NCBI GenBank assembly: GCA_903813345.2
Contig: CAIIXF020000009.1
Coordinates: forward strand, 3,534,001 to 3,598,000
Reading direction: 5' to 3'
From: Owenia fusiformis
Lineage: Eukaryota > Annelida > Polychaeta > Sabellida > Oweniidae
DNA length: 64,000 nucleotides
The notes under the pieces are model-generated. The model was not told where the DNA came from. It saw only the letters and a list, made by a program, of their open reading frames with translations, and did not search any database. A program made the position numbers and the translations under genes. Within the stretch, counting starts at the first letter, position 1, and the number at the start of each line of letters is the position of its first letter. Below, one piece after another: positions 23,865-37,100 of the stretch.

Positions 23865-24998
23865 ATGTCTATTATTCAGAACAAAACTTCTTCAGCAATG
23901 TCTTTCCCGAATAATACATTGTCATCGCATAACCAAAACCAAGATGCTAGACATTATTGGACTGAAAATGAATCAACAACAACTTTCTTTGTGAATAACC
24001 TGACAGATGTAAAACAGAATCATGAATCGCTAGCACTCGGGCCTTCTACAATATTCTTAATAACATTAAATTGTCTCTTATCATTGTTGATATGCGGGGG
24101 TAATATCCCTGTCCTGGTTAGCATTATTTCATTCCGATCGCTGCGTACGGCAAACAATATGTTCCTTGTTAGTTTAGCAGTGTCTGATATCTGTGTTGGG
24201 GCGGTAGTTGTACCACTAAACATGATCAGTCGATATATGACCCCACTCATCTTTAAAGGGATCGTGCAAAATGAATACATCTGTATCGTGAAATGTTTCT
24301 TTAATGTGTGTCTATCAGGTGCATCTCTTTTCAGCATGGGTGGCATCGCGCTAGATCGTTACTTTGCTGTAACAAGACCCCTAAGATATAAAGTACTTGT
24401 AACACGCACTCGTACACTGTGGTTTATCGCACTCAGTTGGCTTTATGCCATTGTTGTAGCCTCATGCTTTATGTTCTTCAAACCCGAAGCCCATTTTGAC
24501 GAATATAACGTCGAGTGTGTGAAGCAAGTGTTCACTCGTGGATACACAATTTTTGTAAATGCGAATATCTTCGTTCTTTTTGTGGTCATCTTGGTTTCAC
24601 ACATTGTTGTGGCAGTTGTTGCAGTCCAACAACGATCGAAGTGTATTCAAAGACTAACAAGAGTTAACAATACTCTTGCAGTGGCCTATTATAAGGAGAG
24701 TCGGTTGGTTAAAACCATGACTTTGGTAGTCGTGTTGTTTGCACTCTGTTGGTTGCCGGGTACGTTCACAACTCTTGCAAGGTGGATCTTTCGCGACGAC
24801 ACTGAAATCCTGCGTTTGTTTAACACGGGTTTTAGATTGTTGTTGTGGTCTAATAGCGCCATGAATCCATGGGTATATGCTTTTAGAATGAGGGAACTGA
24901 ATAGAGGTATGAGGCGTGTTGTGTTGTGCAGATTCAAGAAACAACATGCCCAAGATGAACGTGTTTGGTGGACAAGGAATACAACGGATTCGCATTGA
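23865..24998 (+). CDS. Rhodopsin-family (class A) GPCR, orphan, amine/adenosine-like
   Basis: Single-exon frame of 377 residues from the first ATG at 23865; the open frame extends 6 bp further up to a GTG. Seven hydrophobic segments at about 60-86, 96-121, 137-166, 183-206, 227-256, 285-310 and 321-344. Landmarks seen: N80 (1.50), D108 (2.50), C140 (3.25) with C218 in loop 2 for the disulfide, S154 (3.39), D164-R165-Y166, W192 (4.50), E278 (6.30), C295-W-L-P298, N330 (7.45) and N334-P-W-V-Y338. The N-terminus has NKT, NNT, NES and NLT glycosylation sites. Position 3.32 is Asn147, not the Asp of monoamine receptors, and TM5 has no proline at 5.50. The NPWVY-FRMRELNRGMR end resembles adenosine and amine receptors. 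It lies alone, opposite in strand, between genes A and B. A plasma-membrane G-protein-coupled receptor; ligand unknown. Confidence 0.9.
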   Translation: MSIIQNKTSSAMSFPNNTLSSHNQNQDARHYWTENESTTTFFVNNLTDVKQNHESLALGPSTIFLITLNCLLSLLICGGNIPVLVSIISFRSLRTANNMFLVSLAVSDICVGAVVVPLNMISRYMTPLIFKGIVQNEYICIVKCFFNVCLSGASLFSMGGIALDRYFAVTRPLRYKVLVTRTRTLWFIALSWLYAIVVASCFMFFKPEAHFDEYNVECVKQVFTRGYTIFVNANIFVLFVVILVSHIVVAVVAVQQRSKCIQRLTRVNNTLAVAYYKESRLVKTMTLVVVLFALCWLPGTFTTLARWIFRDDTEILRLFNTGFRLLLWSNSAMNPWVYAFRMRELNRGMRRVVLCRFKKQHAQDERVWWTRNTTDSH

Positions 24999-27900
24999 TA
25001 GACCTTGTTTCAAATGTATATTGGGCAGTTTGTCAAAGCAATGTGACCTTATCGAAAGGATCTTTGTTTAAAAAACACATTCGTTTATCAATTTTCAACA
25101 TTGGGGACGTTTAACAGGTTGTCATATTTTGACTCACTGATATATTGAATGTTCATTATCATTGGGTTAAAACGGTCACGACCATGGAAAATCAAGACTG
25201 CTTTTAAGAAGTGTTTAAGCACTTTTAAAAGCATTCAACTGTCAACTTGAACGCATTGCATAAATGAGTCTCTAATAATTACACACGTATTAATTTTTAT
25301 TGCAGAGTCCACAATTTCAAAAATAACACTTTTCCAATATTTGTATTATCTACATGTTCTAGTTTATGGAAAGTATGATTAAACATTTAACTTTTTTACC
25401 CTCATTTAGTTATTTACTTATATGATTATAAATCAGTTGTATAATATCAAATTCAAAACATCTAAGACTAGTTTTTTCTAAAAGGTTTGTTAGTATCAGA
25501 TAACACATGCTTATGAAAGAATCGTGTTATGGACTACAATTGAAATGTAAAAAATGATGTCCAGAATTTATGGACAATTAGTTCTACATATTTAAGGTTT
25601 TTCCGTGTATTTGGATCGCAGTTATAAGAACATAATGTTGTTTCATCGAAGATTGCATGAACAATTATGTCTCAATCGCAATCAAAATAGTAACTGAATC
25701 TTTTGGATGCAATACAATTTACAAAATAAACGGTTTCCTGAACTGATTTAGAATCATGATTCCGAAGCAATACACGATATCAGAAAATGTTAGAAGAGCA
25801 GGCCATAGAAGCAGTGCATGATTTCAGTGCGCAATAGTAACAGGCGTTCACCTACATCTTGTTGCTTGTTTTAGCCCATACATGAGAATTTCAAATAAAT
25901 CCATGAAATTCGCCATTAATTTCCGAAATTTGGAATTTAGGACACGTAATCTAAAGGGAGACAATTTAAGGCTGCCAGACACTTAACCCAACCACTTCTT
26001 CTGCCTCTACATCCCACCTTTCTGAGTCTAGCCTTGCTTTTAATCCCAATTTGATGTTTTAGATTATTTTATTTACATAAAAAATGTGTGTGAACATAAA
26101 TGTTGCAAGTTACAGACTCAGTTATATTTTTATGTTCTTTATATGTTCATTTAACACTTATTATTATTGATTGTATCAGATAAGCGTCTAAAGGTATCAA
26201 TACAATTGATTAATGATAATTAAGGCTTGTTGTTTCAGCTTTCTCAAGTAAAGTTATGAGAAACTTACAGCAAAATATACTAGAACAGAAGAAATGTGTT
26301 CTTGGTAACATATTTCATAAGCTATAAAAAATGATCCAATGGAATACATTTAAAATGACAATTCGGGAAATGATCATGTTAATTCAATAAAAGAATCAAA
26401 AGAGAATCCATCTTTAGATTCTTTGAATATTAATTTTTGAGAATGTAATAAACGTAGAGCAAACTATTACTAGCCTTGTTTGAGTTGTTCCCAATTTCAA
26501 TTTTTATATTTGGGTGTGCATACTTTATTTGACCTCATGTCAATGATAAAGGTATTCTATAAAAATGATTTAGATTCTTCATTCCAATTCAATCAAATGA
26601 TATCATTTTCCAGTTGAGCGTTAACACACCAAACGAACTGCTATGTGCAGTCTCGTCGATTTTGGCGAATCATGGATTCAATTGAAATGTCCAATTACTG
26701 TTCTTCTTAAGAAAACATTGAATTGATTCGTTTTTATGTATATTGAGTAAATTCTAAAAAAAGCCATATTGGATTGGAATCTTATCATCAAAACTTCTTT
26801 ACACGTTTCTAATTAGTTGCACCTTGTTACTTTGATCATAGAGTATAATAATAAATAAAAATACTACACATCGTGAAACTACTCAATTTTGGTATATTTT
26901 CCCTCCTTAATATGTTAGTCAATGGTGTACAATTTCCAGCCACAACTTTTCATGGAATTGACATTCGGCTGTTTCCTGGCATAAGCTCATTGTTAAGATT
27001 CTAAGGTGCATACTTTTTCAGATTACAATATGTGTAAACAATAATTAAATGTATGATGTGAACAAAAAATAAATAAATTGTTGAAAAAATAAGCTCATTG
27101 CATTAATAGTTTACATATTAATCAGATGCGATAAATTTCTCAAACGTTATATTAGCAAATACATAAATTGTGTTCTATTAATATATAACAGTAATACAAA
27201 CAGTGATATGTGATAGTAACTTAAACACAAGTTGATACTTGTAGCTTATTGAAAGTATCTAACTATTCTAATTTCAAATATTTGATGCTTATGACAAAGT
27301 TAGCAAATTCAATTGTCTGCCTAACTTGTATTTTTGCGACAACTTGGACGGGTGGATATTATTCCAATTACCTTGCGACAAACCTATCAGTTCTTATTGG
27401 CTTGACACGGGAATGTCAATTTTAAAAACTTCATAAGATTTCTCATCAATATCTGACCTATTGTTATTGTTAAAAAATGAGAAAAATTGGAAGTATTACA
27501 AATAATATCAATTTATATTGCTATCCTTAAAGTAGTATTTTCTTTTCAAACTATGCAAATAAACATTCAGAAATAAAGAAGCTTTTTTTAGCACATAATT
27601 CAATGAGGGAGTTAGGTTTGCCAAACTCATGGAGTGGAGTGCTAGATTACACAGTGTTTGGTACATGTGTGGTAATTATAAACAGAACAACCGCTTCTTT
27701 GTGGTATCATGCAAATGTTCAACAAAGGATGATTCCAACGAGAACTTGAGCAAAGTAGAGCGTCGAAGTTGATTAATTATTTCTTTCATGAATATGGGGC
27801 AATTTAGATATTTTCTAGGTTCAAACTAAACTAAATAAAACTCTTGATATGGTTTTGCGCAATTTGATCATTTTTGTTGATGAATTTATTCATTTATTTC

Positions 27901-28155
27901 AGTCAGTAACGTTATCTTGAATTGCGTTGTGCTTCGCAAAGAATTCGTTGCATTCGTTATTAAATGTGGAAATTATTTTAAATAAGATAAATACGTATGT
28001 GTTCATCGATTTCTATTCTCGGAACTTTTTTTCAAATGATTTATTCAAAGAGGCTCTTTGGAAAATAGTCACATTGCGGAAAATAGTAATATTTTGTGCC
28101 ACTACTTTGCTCAATTGTCGTTTATAAAAATGTCATGACTCCAAATAATGGATTC
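24999..28155. other. Spacer between the GPCR and gene A
   Basis: About 3.1 kb, very AT-rich, with no transposase, RT or conserved frame. It should hold the GPCR 3' UTR (AATAAA occurs near 25727) and the gene A 3' end. Confidence 0.5.
28040..28045 (-). promoter_or_regulatory. Candidate polyadenylation signal of gene A
   Basis: AATAAA on the minus strand, 111 bp past the TAG at 28156-28158. No AATAAA is seen in the first 70 bp after the stops of genes B and C, where fold-back repeats begin instead. Confidence 0.35.
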
Positions 28156-31100
28156 CTACAACTGTTCATCGATGAGAAGCATCATTCTGGCTTGGATATT
28201 CCCGGGGGAATTCATATCAGTGGATATACTGAACTGGAGAGCCATCAAATTGAAATAATCCCGATCCATAGCAATGCGCCCGTCCTGGAAAATGTATAAT
28301 ACAATAAACTAACTGTTAAAATAATCATGGATACAAATATCTTCACTCATTCGCTTCACTCATTCAATATCCACTCATGGATATAAATGATATTTTTTCA
28401 AAACCATAGGATATTCCCATAATAATAGTCATGAAAAAAGTTCAAATTATAGTATTCTTAGTCACAGACTGTATTATTTATTTTATTATATTATATTTTA
28501 GACGTTTCTAATGCATACTACATCCATGATCACTGATATTTTAAAATGAAACAGTTGAAATACATGCAGGCAAATCTAGTTATTACGTCATTGAAGCTTA
28601 ACAATGTCACAAAAATAATTTACTGTCATGGCGATACACCTTTATCCCAGAGGCGGTTTTGATTTGAAATTGTTAAAGCAATTAAATGATGCTTTTTATT
28701 GTTTCTAGTTAATATTACCACTCTATGAAGTTATCTAATGTTATATATAGTGTAATTTATACATACAAAAGTAATTTCATTGTAACACTTCCTAGAAACT
28801 TCATCTGGAATCTTATGTAGTCGAAAAAATGAAACAAATTCCTCGCACTCGATCCATCCATCAGCTGAAACGAGCCAATATATTAGGTTGTCAATTACAA
28901 AAAAGCAGAATATAAGACAATATTTGTAGACAGATAAAGTAAAAATCTTCTGAACATCTTTATCACAACGTACCATTTCCAAGACCATCAATCACATCGA
29001 AGAATGTATCAAGCCATGCTCTATACCAAGAAGGTGTATCCATGGTCTTAGCTTTAATTTGCTTGCATGTGTTCTCCATAAAGTTAAGCCATTCATCAAT
29101 GGTGACCTTTATGTATGAAATGAGAAAAACACACTTAATAATGTAGCCTTATAGAAAAATAATCTTTGAATTGGCGTGACGCGATTTATGGAATATATCA
29201 CCACCAGTTTCTGACCTATGATATCTCAAAACTGGTTCAAAATGTTTACAGATAATCAATTGTTTGTGTATGTATGTATATTAGAGGAATACAATTTGTA
29301 TATCCTGAATTTCACACAAAAACAATAGTACAATAACTTCATTTCGAAGGACAATATAGTGAAATATTGGGCCGAGGGCCGAAGGACGCAATGACGTTAT
29401 TAGTATTATTACCACCGTTAATGACCAGAACTGAAACAGCAAGAAAATGTTACGCACTGAACGATATCTAATTTCCCGGGGGAATTGCATTCTCGACCAG
29501 CAGTATTGACCGCCACTATAACGTCACATATTGCTCAGGTCGATATAGTAAAATGAACGCCTTCTAACCTGGCACTAAAACCCCTAGAACTGGCCCGGCA
29601 AGGTGGTAATAATGAGTTGTAGTATATTTTTACACAGACTTAGCACACAGCAATTTCTCATCTAATGACCTTACTTCTAAGCTGTTATGTACACTATGCA
29701 TCAACTAACACATTTGAAATAAAAACCTCTAAACCCCATACAAGTAAATTCCCAGTTAATCCATGGTTTAATGACAAATATATAACTATACTATTGAGAG
29801 GTCTAAGAAAATGTTGTATAATTGCTATTTTGTTCCAACAAGGTTCGGAAAGACATTTCATTTCATTCTCAAGAATTGGTAGAAAGGAACAAAAACAATT
29901 GCACTAAAAAAAACAAAATATATTCAAAATATATTACATAAAGGACCGTGTTTTTTACAAAAATATTTTCAATAATTGGTTGAAGAGAAAAACATTGTTG
30001 AATTCGGTTCACTATATCGATACCTATCCTTTTACTTTTTAAGAACTCAAAGGGTATTTTGCGAATAAGTATACCTAAAGAATCCAGAAAATCAATTTGA
30101 AAAATCAACTTTTTAACTTTCAAAGGTTAATGAAGGTCAACCAAGGGTCAAATTTAAAAACAAAGGTCAAATTATAACTCCCGAGGATCTGTTCTTTAGC
30201 AATTTCGAAATTGGACCTTTTTAATAGGTTTATGAGCTCTAATAACCCAAACTTGTGCAAAATATAGATAGATATCCAATCGCTAATAATGGTCAAAATT
30301 AGTGTAATAACATTAATGTGATAAGTATATTTTATTTTATTTTTCAAATATTGGTCAAGCAGGTTCAACAAATTTGTGAGGATTATTTGAAAAATTCATG
30401 ATTTCAAACATATTCGGTTTTTACCATTTGAAAGTTCTATTGAAAGAATGTATCCCTATCATAGTCCGGAGACAAAGAAGAAATAATTGCTTTATTAATG
30501 AGGAACTAACAATGACAAATATATAGAATATATATCTTTAAATGACATCTAGGTATTGGTACGCTTATTTATTCAAACGACATGTCTAATAGTATACAAA
30601 TAGTGGCTGCCATTAAGGGAAAAAGTGTAGACTATTTTACCCGAGGGAATGTTTTGTCCACTGACATGTTCCCGAGACTGCAGGCCGGGGGAACATGTCA
30701 CTGGACAGGATATTCCAGAGACTCTGTGTCCCCAAAATGTGGCAGCCACTATTTGTTTTATTATATACCTCATATGTACTCTGTAAGCAAAAACAAAGTG
30801 AGAAGTCATTTCATTGGAACGTTTTATGCTTACAGGTTCTTATTGGCATTTTTCCTTTCAACTCCTATAATCTCAGTTATCGGGGAAGATAGAACGTGCT
30901 AATGACTGGTAACATGATGTAACTGGTGATAAGTACATTTCATCTTCCCTGAGTGATAGCAGGGATTTAGGACTTCCTAGGGAATTAGTTCATCTATTTC
31001 ATATCATGTGACCATGAATAAGCCAATGAGCATCGAGAATACATATGAGGTATATAATAATACATAATAAACATATGCAATCAAATGCCTTACGTTTCCA

Positions 31101-34100
31101 TTTCGACGTACTGCTGCATATCATCACATTTTCTGATGATTATATTTAATTATACATTTTTTGCTAGTTATCATCACATTTTTGGTGAAAATCAAAACAA
31201 AATATTGCAATCAGAACATCGCTTTTTAAGAAGATGTTGAGATACAAATCAAAAAAATTAACAATTAACAATAACAATCATAATGTTGTAAATAAGACAT
31301 ATGTAAAGGTTAATTCTAATGAAAGGGAAATAGTCAAAACAGGATCTTAAGAGGTTCTGGACAAATCATTTGATTCTGGACTTGTCATATATTTTTTTCA
31401 ACGAAATCACATCCAAGGGTTGAATTCTTATTAGCTATTTAGAGAGTGAGTCCTGCCTAGTATTAATTTCAATAAAAAAAAGTTAAAATAGAACCCTATT
31501 TGAGAGTCAATCTAATACTTACATTACATTGATAAATTAAGGCAAATCCTGAAATATTTTTAAAGTGCATTTTTTATGAAATATTATCCAGCAAGTATTT
31601 AGATGAAACGGTCTTATTTAAATACAAATCATATCATGATGATATTTTTCATGAAACATTTTTCAATGAAATTCAATTGAAGGGTCAAGATAAAACGAGC
31701 TAATTTTGGTGAAAACCCTTACATGATGATGTGTTTTCATAACTTCTTAAATAAAATTCCATCAAGGGGTGAAGATAAAATGATCGAATTTAAGTGATTT
31801 AGGATCACGAGGATATGTTTTCTTTGATATTTTCTATGAAATCCCATCCAATGGTCAAGGTAAATTTTTGATTTTGATTTGGTATTAGGTCACGTAATCG
31901 AAAGATCCATATAAGGCCCATAGAACCATATAGGAACGTCATTTTGAATGTCACGTGATAGATCCATATAAGGCTTTTAGAACAATGTCGGGAAAGATGA
32001 GGGGAAGCCCCTGACACCTGTTTCACGATTTTTGATTTGGTTTTAGGTCACGTGTTCGAAAGAAACACATAAGGCCCATAGAACCATATAGGAACGTCAT
32101 TTTGAATGTCACGTGATAGATCCATATAAGGCTTTTAGAACCATGTCGGGAAAGATGAGGGGAAGCCCCTGACACCTCTTTCACGATTTTATCCGAACGT
32201 TGTTCGGATCATTTCAGTTTTTATGCACTTCATTATTGTACCGAAGTTTGCCGATTCGATTCGTCGTATTTCGGAATCCTGGTGACAATTTTATACTCCA
32301 TTGGAGTATTTTTGAACTACTTCTTATGACGGAAATTCCCGAACCTTGTTCGGATTAATCCGGATTTTCTGACCTACTTTATCTACCGAGATTTCACGAG
32401 TTAACATTCGTCTCATTCCGGAATCCTGGTGACAATTTTATACTCCATTGGAGTATTTTTGATCTACTTTTTCTGGATTTTGCCCTACTTATTATATCTT
32501 GACAACAAGCAAATCAAAAAGTTCGACATGAACGGGTCTCGATCAACTAACCTAGACAATGGAAGCCAGGCACGCTAACGATGAGGCCAGCGAGCTGCCG
32601 ATATGAAAGAACAAAAGTATTATATATTTATACCGAGCGTCAATTCAAAATGATCCTCACTTAAATACGACTCGTCAGTTGTATCCAGAATAGTAGAACG
32701 CCTATGGCGCTAGTGAATAACCAAGTCCCAGGTGAGTGGTTCGTATCCCTCCGTGATATACTATTTTTGTTTTATTAAATACGAAAGAAAGGAGCAAGGT
32801 GTAGGTTGAAAACAAGACGTTAGTTTGTTTCAAAACAGTTTGGAAACATTAATCTCTGATAATTTAAGGTTTTCCACTCCTGAAGGGCCTCTAGATCTAT
32901 GAAATTCATTAATCAAGACAGTGTAAAATTTTTAGATATATGTAATACGTTTTCATACTTTAGCCTGTGGAATCAACTAAATATTACATTTTGGATTTCA
33001 TTGATATCCTGTCATAGTCCTAATTTTTTTTGAAACATTATTTTTTCAACACTGATACAAATTTACCTGACATTTCCCTGACATACGAGGGTATATCATA
33101 AAGTTCTCATAATATCTCTCTAATTTTTTTATTTTTCAATATATTCTGATGAATTTTTCACAGAATGTGTAGTATAGAATGCTGTATTAATTTATCAAAA
33201 AATATTTGGTATAACAGAAATATTATTTAAGAAAGGGTTGCCATAGTAACTGGAAATCAAGGCACCCGGGGCAAATAAAAAATCATGCAGGAATAGCCCC
33301 AACTAACCATGTTAAAATGCATAACAAGTTATCAAATAAGCTATGAAACACATCAAATTGGTAAGTACCATGTAATCTTGACTGCTTTAAACTATTATAG
33401 TGGTCATGTGAATTGTGTGATCTCATAATGGATGATTGTAACGCTTCATTAGAAGTAATGTTAGACACTACAACTGTTTTGTCAGATATTCCATGGAAAG
33501 TCAATTTTCCACTTTAGTCCATCTTAAATAAATAATAGACCGGTATAGGGTGTAATTATGTTGGTATCTTTGCACCATATTTGTTTTAGATCATATTTAG
33601 TATGAGCAAAGGATTTTTCGAACTAAACTTGACTTTTTATCAGTGAGAATATTATTTTTCTGATGATCCCTGCATCTATGCACTATCTTACTCAGTCATT
33701 TCTGATCATTAAGCTTTGATTCTCATTTAAAATGTATGGATAAACAATAAAATATCAGCATTTAGCAGTGCAAATTCAGTTCAAAGCTTCTATAAAGGGA
33801 GTCAAACACATAGATTTTGAAAATCCGACTCGTTTAAAGAAGAATATCAGCAGCTTAAATCATACAAAATGGAGGGGGGGTAGGCGATTTCTGCAAGAAA
33901 ACTCAACACATTTGGAAGATTTATTTTTTCAAGATATTAACAACTGAATTGCCAAATGAATAGGCGCAGTGCATGGCAAAATATGTAAGGTCTTCTAGTA
34001 TTTTTTTGAACTGAGTGGTATGAGGGGCGTTATTATCACAACACTGACATTGCTCACTTTTTAAAGTTGTTTCAATGCGTTATATGTAAATGGGCGTGTG

Positions 34101-37100
34101 GAAGGCCCGTGGGTGGCAATAAAATAACTCGAACTTCAAATTAAATATATATATAAAATAGTATATTTCAAACTTCAATGTTCAAAATACAATGCTCTGT
34201 AATGTACAACACGAACTCTTACAACAACTACTGACAAGCCAACACCCAATGCAAACCCAGCTACATGTGAGTGAGAAAGACCATATAAGGGAACAATAGA
34301 TATATAAAACTGACACAGTTTGCATAGTTGAATAACTGGTTTCAATAAAAGGTGAAAAGTGAACATGGTATTTAAAGAGTAAAACTGCAAACAACCTACT
34401 TAGGGACCTGTTATATTGAGATGAATAGGGATTGATTAATATGAACAGTAATAATATAAAATGTGAAAATGACCATGTTACATATACAAAAAATAACCCC
34501 ATTGTAACAAAATCACAAAAAGTGAAATATCTATTCTTGTATTGCATTTTCGTTCACTGGACATATTTTAATTTGCATTGCTATTAGATACATTTTAAGG
34601 GTGATATGAAAATTGAACCACGAAAACAGATGTACTCTAAGTTAAAGGGAACTTTCTACCATACCCGCCATGCTATCTGACCCGAACGAGCCACCTTGTG
34701 GTGAGATTGGTAACTACCTGCTCGCATCTGCGTTATTACGCAGAGACATAAACGTATACACAAGGAAACTATAGGAGCTAACCTATTTTATCTCTGTATA
34801 CATTTTAACTGTAATACATCGTTACAAAAATACAAAATACCTGTATATTGATTTTTTGACCTTGACCGATTCTTGAATTGAATCGAATTTGTCCAAAGGT
34901 CTTGAAACGTAAAATACCTAAATATCTATCTTTGACCTTGGGATGACCTTGTACAAGAAACATTAATGTTGACCTCGGTTCATCGAATCATAATTCGCCA
35001 AGGGCCATAGTATCATCAAACGCCAAATACCTAGACATTGATCGTTTACCTTTGAATGGACTTAACTCTGACCTTCGGAGACCAACTTACTAAAGATAAA
35101 TGGTGTAGAAGGAGATGTCCCGATAGACAGACAAAATGACAGACAGACCAAACATGCTTTTATAGTAGGTCTCGACATCTCCTTTTGCCCTCATACTTGA
35201 TGGGCCAGTGAGCGTTCTACTAAGGTCAGAGGTCAAAGTCATTTTAGGTTAAAGGCAGAATCAGATATATGGAGGTGACAAAATTACAAGCAACATGTAC
35301 ACTTGACGTACTTATCTATTCCTTACAATCTCAAATACAATATCTCACAAAATATGTACGATATGTTAGAAATTGATGAAGTTATAATAGACTAAAAGTG
35401 CAAAATTGTAAATAATAAGTAACCATTCTTATACAAGAAATATACAAAAGTCATTGTTGTAAACTCTTTAGTTTTCCTGAAATAAAGTGTGCAGTTTTGG
35501 GATTTTTAGATAATAGACATGAAAAGGAATGACATAAGCCAGAAATATTCTAAAATTGAAACAATTTTTTTGTTAGACTGCTTGCTAGATCCGATTCTCT
35601 CTTTAAAATGTCAATATCTAGGTTTACGCGTTTTTTACCCTTGGTCTGAGATTCGACCCTTGATGAGGCATGATTAGGTGACCTGAAGTCAAGGTCATTC
35701 CTATGTAAAATATCAATATCTATGTATTTGGTGATTTAAAGTCCTTTGGGCTGCTGTGACCCTTGGCAACCAACGATTAGGTGAACTGAGTTCAAGGCCA
35801 ATGTAACTGAGTCAAGTTTGTTTCAAGATCAAAAATTAATATCTAAGTATTTGGCGTTGAAAGGACCTTGAGGGCTACAATGACCCTTGACGACACATGA
35901 TTAGGTGACCTAAGGTCAACGTCAATGTGTATTGGCCAACGTTATTTCAAGGTCACATCTAGGTACTAGTATCTGGCGTTTCACGAGGTTTCAACAAGTT
36001 CATCTCAATTCAAAAATCAGTCAAAGTCAAGTTATCAATACAAGTATTTTGCATTTTATGGAGGCTGCTGCTATATGGGGACCCTTCGTGATCCACTCGA
36101 ACATGTAGATTTCTAGTATTTGTAAAGATGTATAAAAGTTAAAATGTATACTTTCCATGAGCTCCTATCGTTGGATTTAAATAAGGAGTATGATTTTAAA
36201 ATTGGCTAGGTCGTGGTTAAGCAACAATAACATGTTCGAAATACCGCTGTGTAATTCCTGGATCACATTTGCTGCGAGTATTTTGTTCAAAATTGAATAC
36301 ATTTCTGAACACAATACTCAATCGGCCGGGCGCCGTAGTGAAAATCGGAGCAAATGTGACCAAGACATAAAACAATTGAATAATACTGTATCAGTATCAC
36401 ATTTACAGCGGTCAAAAGCTTTTACAAAAAAACGCCAGAGTTGGCAATCATATCAAATGAAACCAATCCCGCTGTGATTCATAGAAATAACTAATTTACT
36501 GCATTGAGTGCAATGTTATAACCATGTCGATTTACATGAGTGTCCGATTCATTGTACCAAATTTAAACCTTGACTGTTCTCCAGAAAGCAATAAGCTGAC
36601 ATATATCATATTTTACATTTTAATACAACTGAAAAGATAATAAATGTTTTAATTTAAAGTTGACGTAGTTATAAATGTTTTCAGCGTAAAATCAAAGCAC
36701 AACCACATAATTAAAAAAATTACGCTGGGATTCCAACTGGATACAACTGACGAGTTGTATTTAAGGTGGCCTAAAGTGCTGCTTATTTTTTCGTGAAGCC
36801 ACTCAATTAAATTACGATTTCTCTGCACCCTGATGTTCAATCAACATCATTCGAGTATCTATATGTTCCTGACACGTTCGGGCATCCGGTTATGACAACG
36901 TCTACCCAATGTTTGCACGAGAAATTGACGTAATTCATGACTGAAATCGGGAAGACAAAAATATGTGATATTCTTTCAGAATTGTTTATAATAACTATTT
37001 ACAAAAACGTTCCCGAGACACAATCCATTTAGGTAGGGTTTGTTTTAAAGTCGAAAAGCCCCAATAAGACAATACAAACCCAGATAAAACCCAGAAGAAT

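Noticed and set aside
24020-25013. Minus-strand frames of 108 and 119 residues opposite the GPCR
   Set aside because: Shadows of the well-supported GPCR frame.
28156-29106. Exons 9-11 of gene A as a separate truncated gene
   Set aside because: Phase, order and content complete the exon 1-8 part exactly as in B and C, and no other start exon is seen nearby; kept as an alternative only.
36190-36477. 95-residue plus-strand frame
   Set aside because: Lies over a repeat-like area with an inverted CACATTTGCT word; no recognisable domain.
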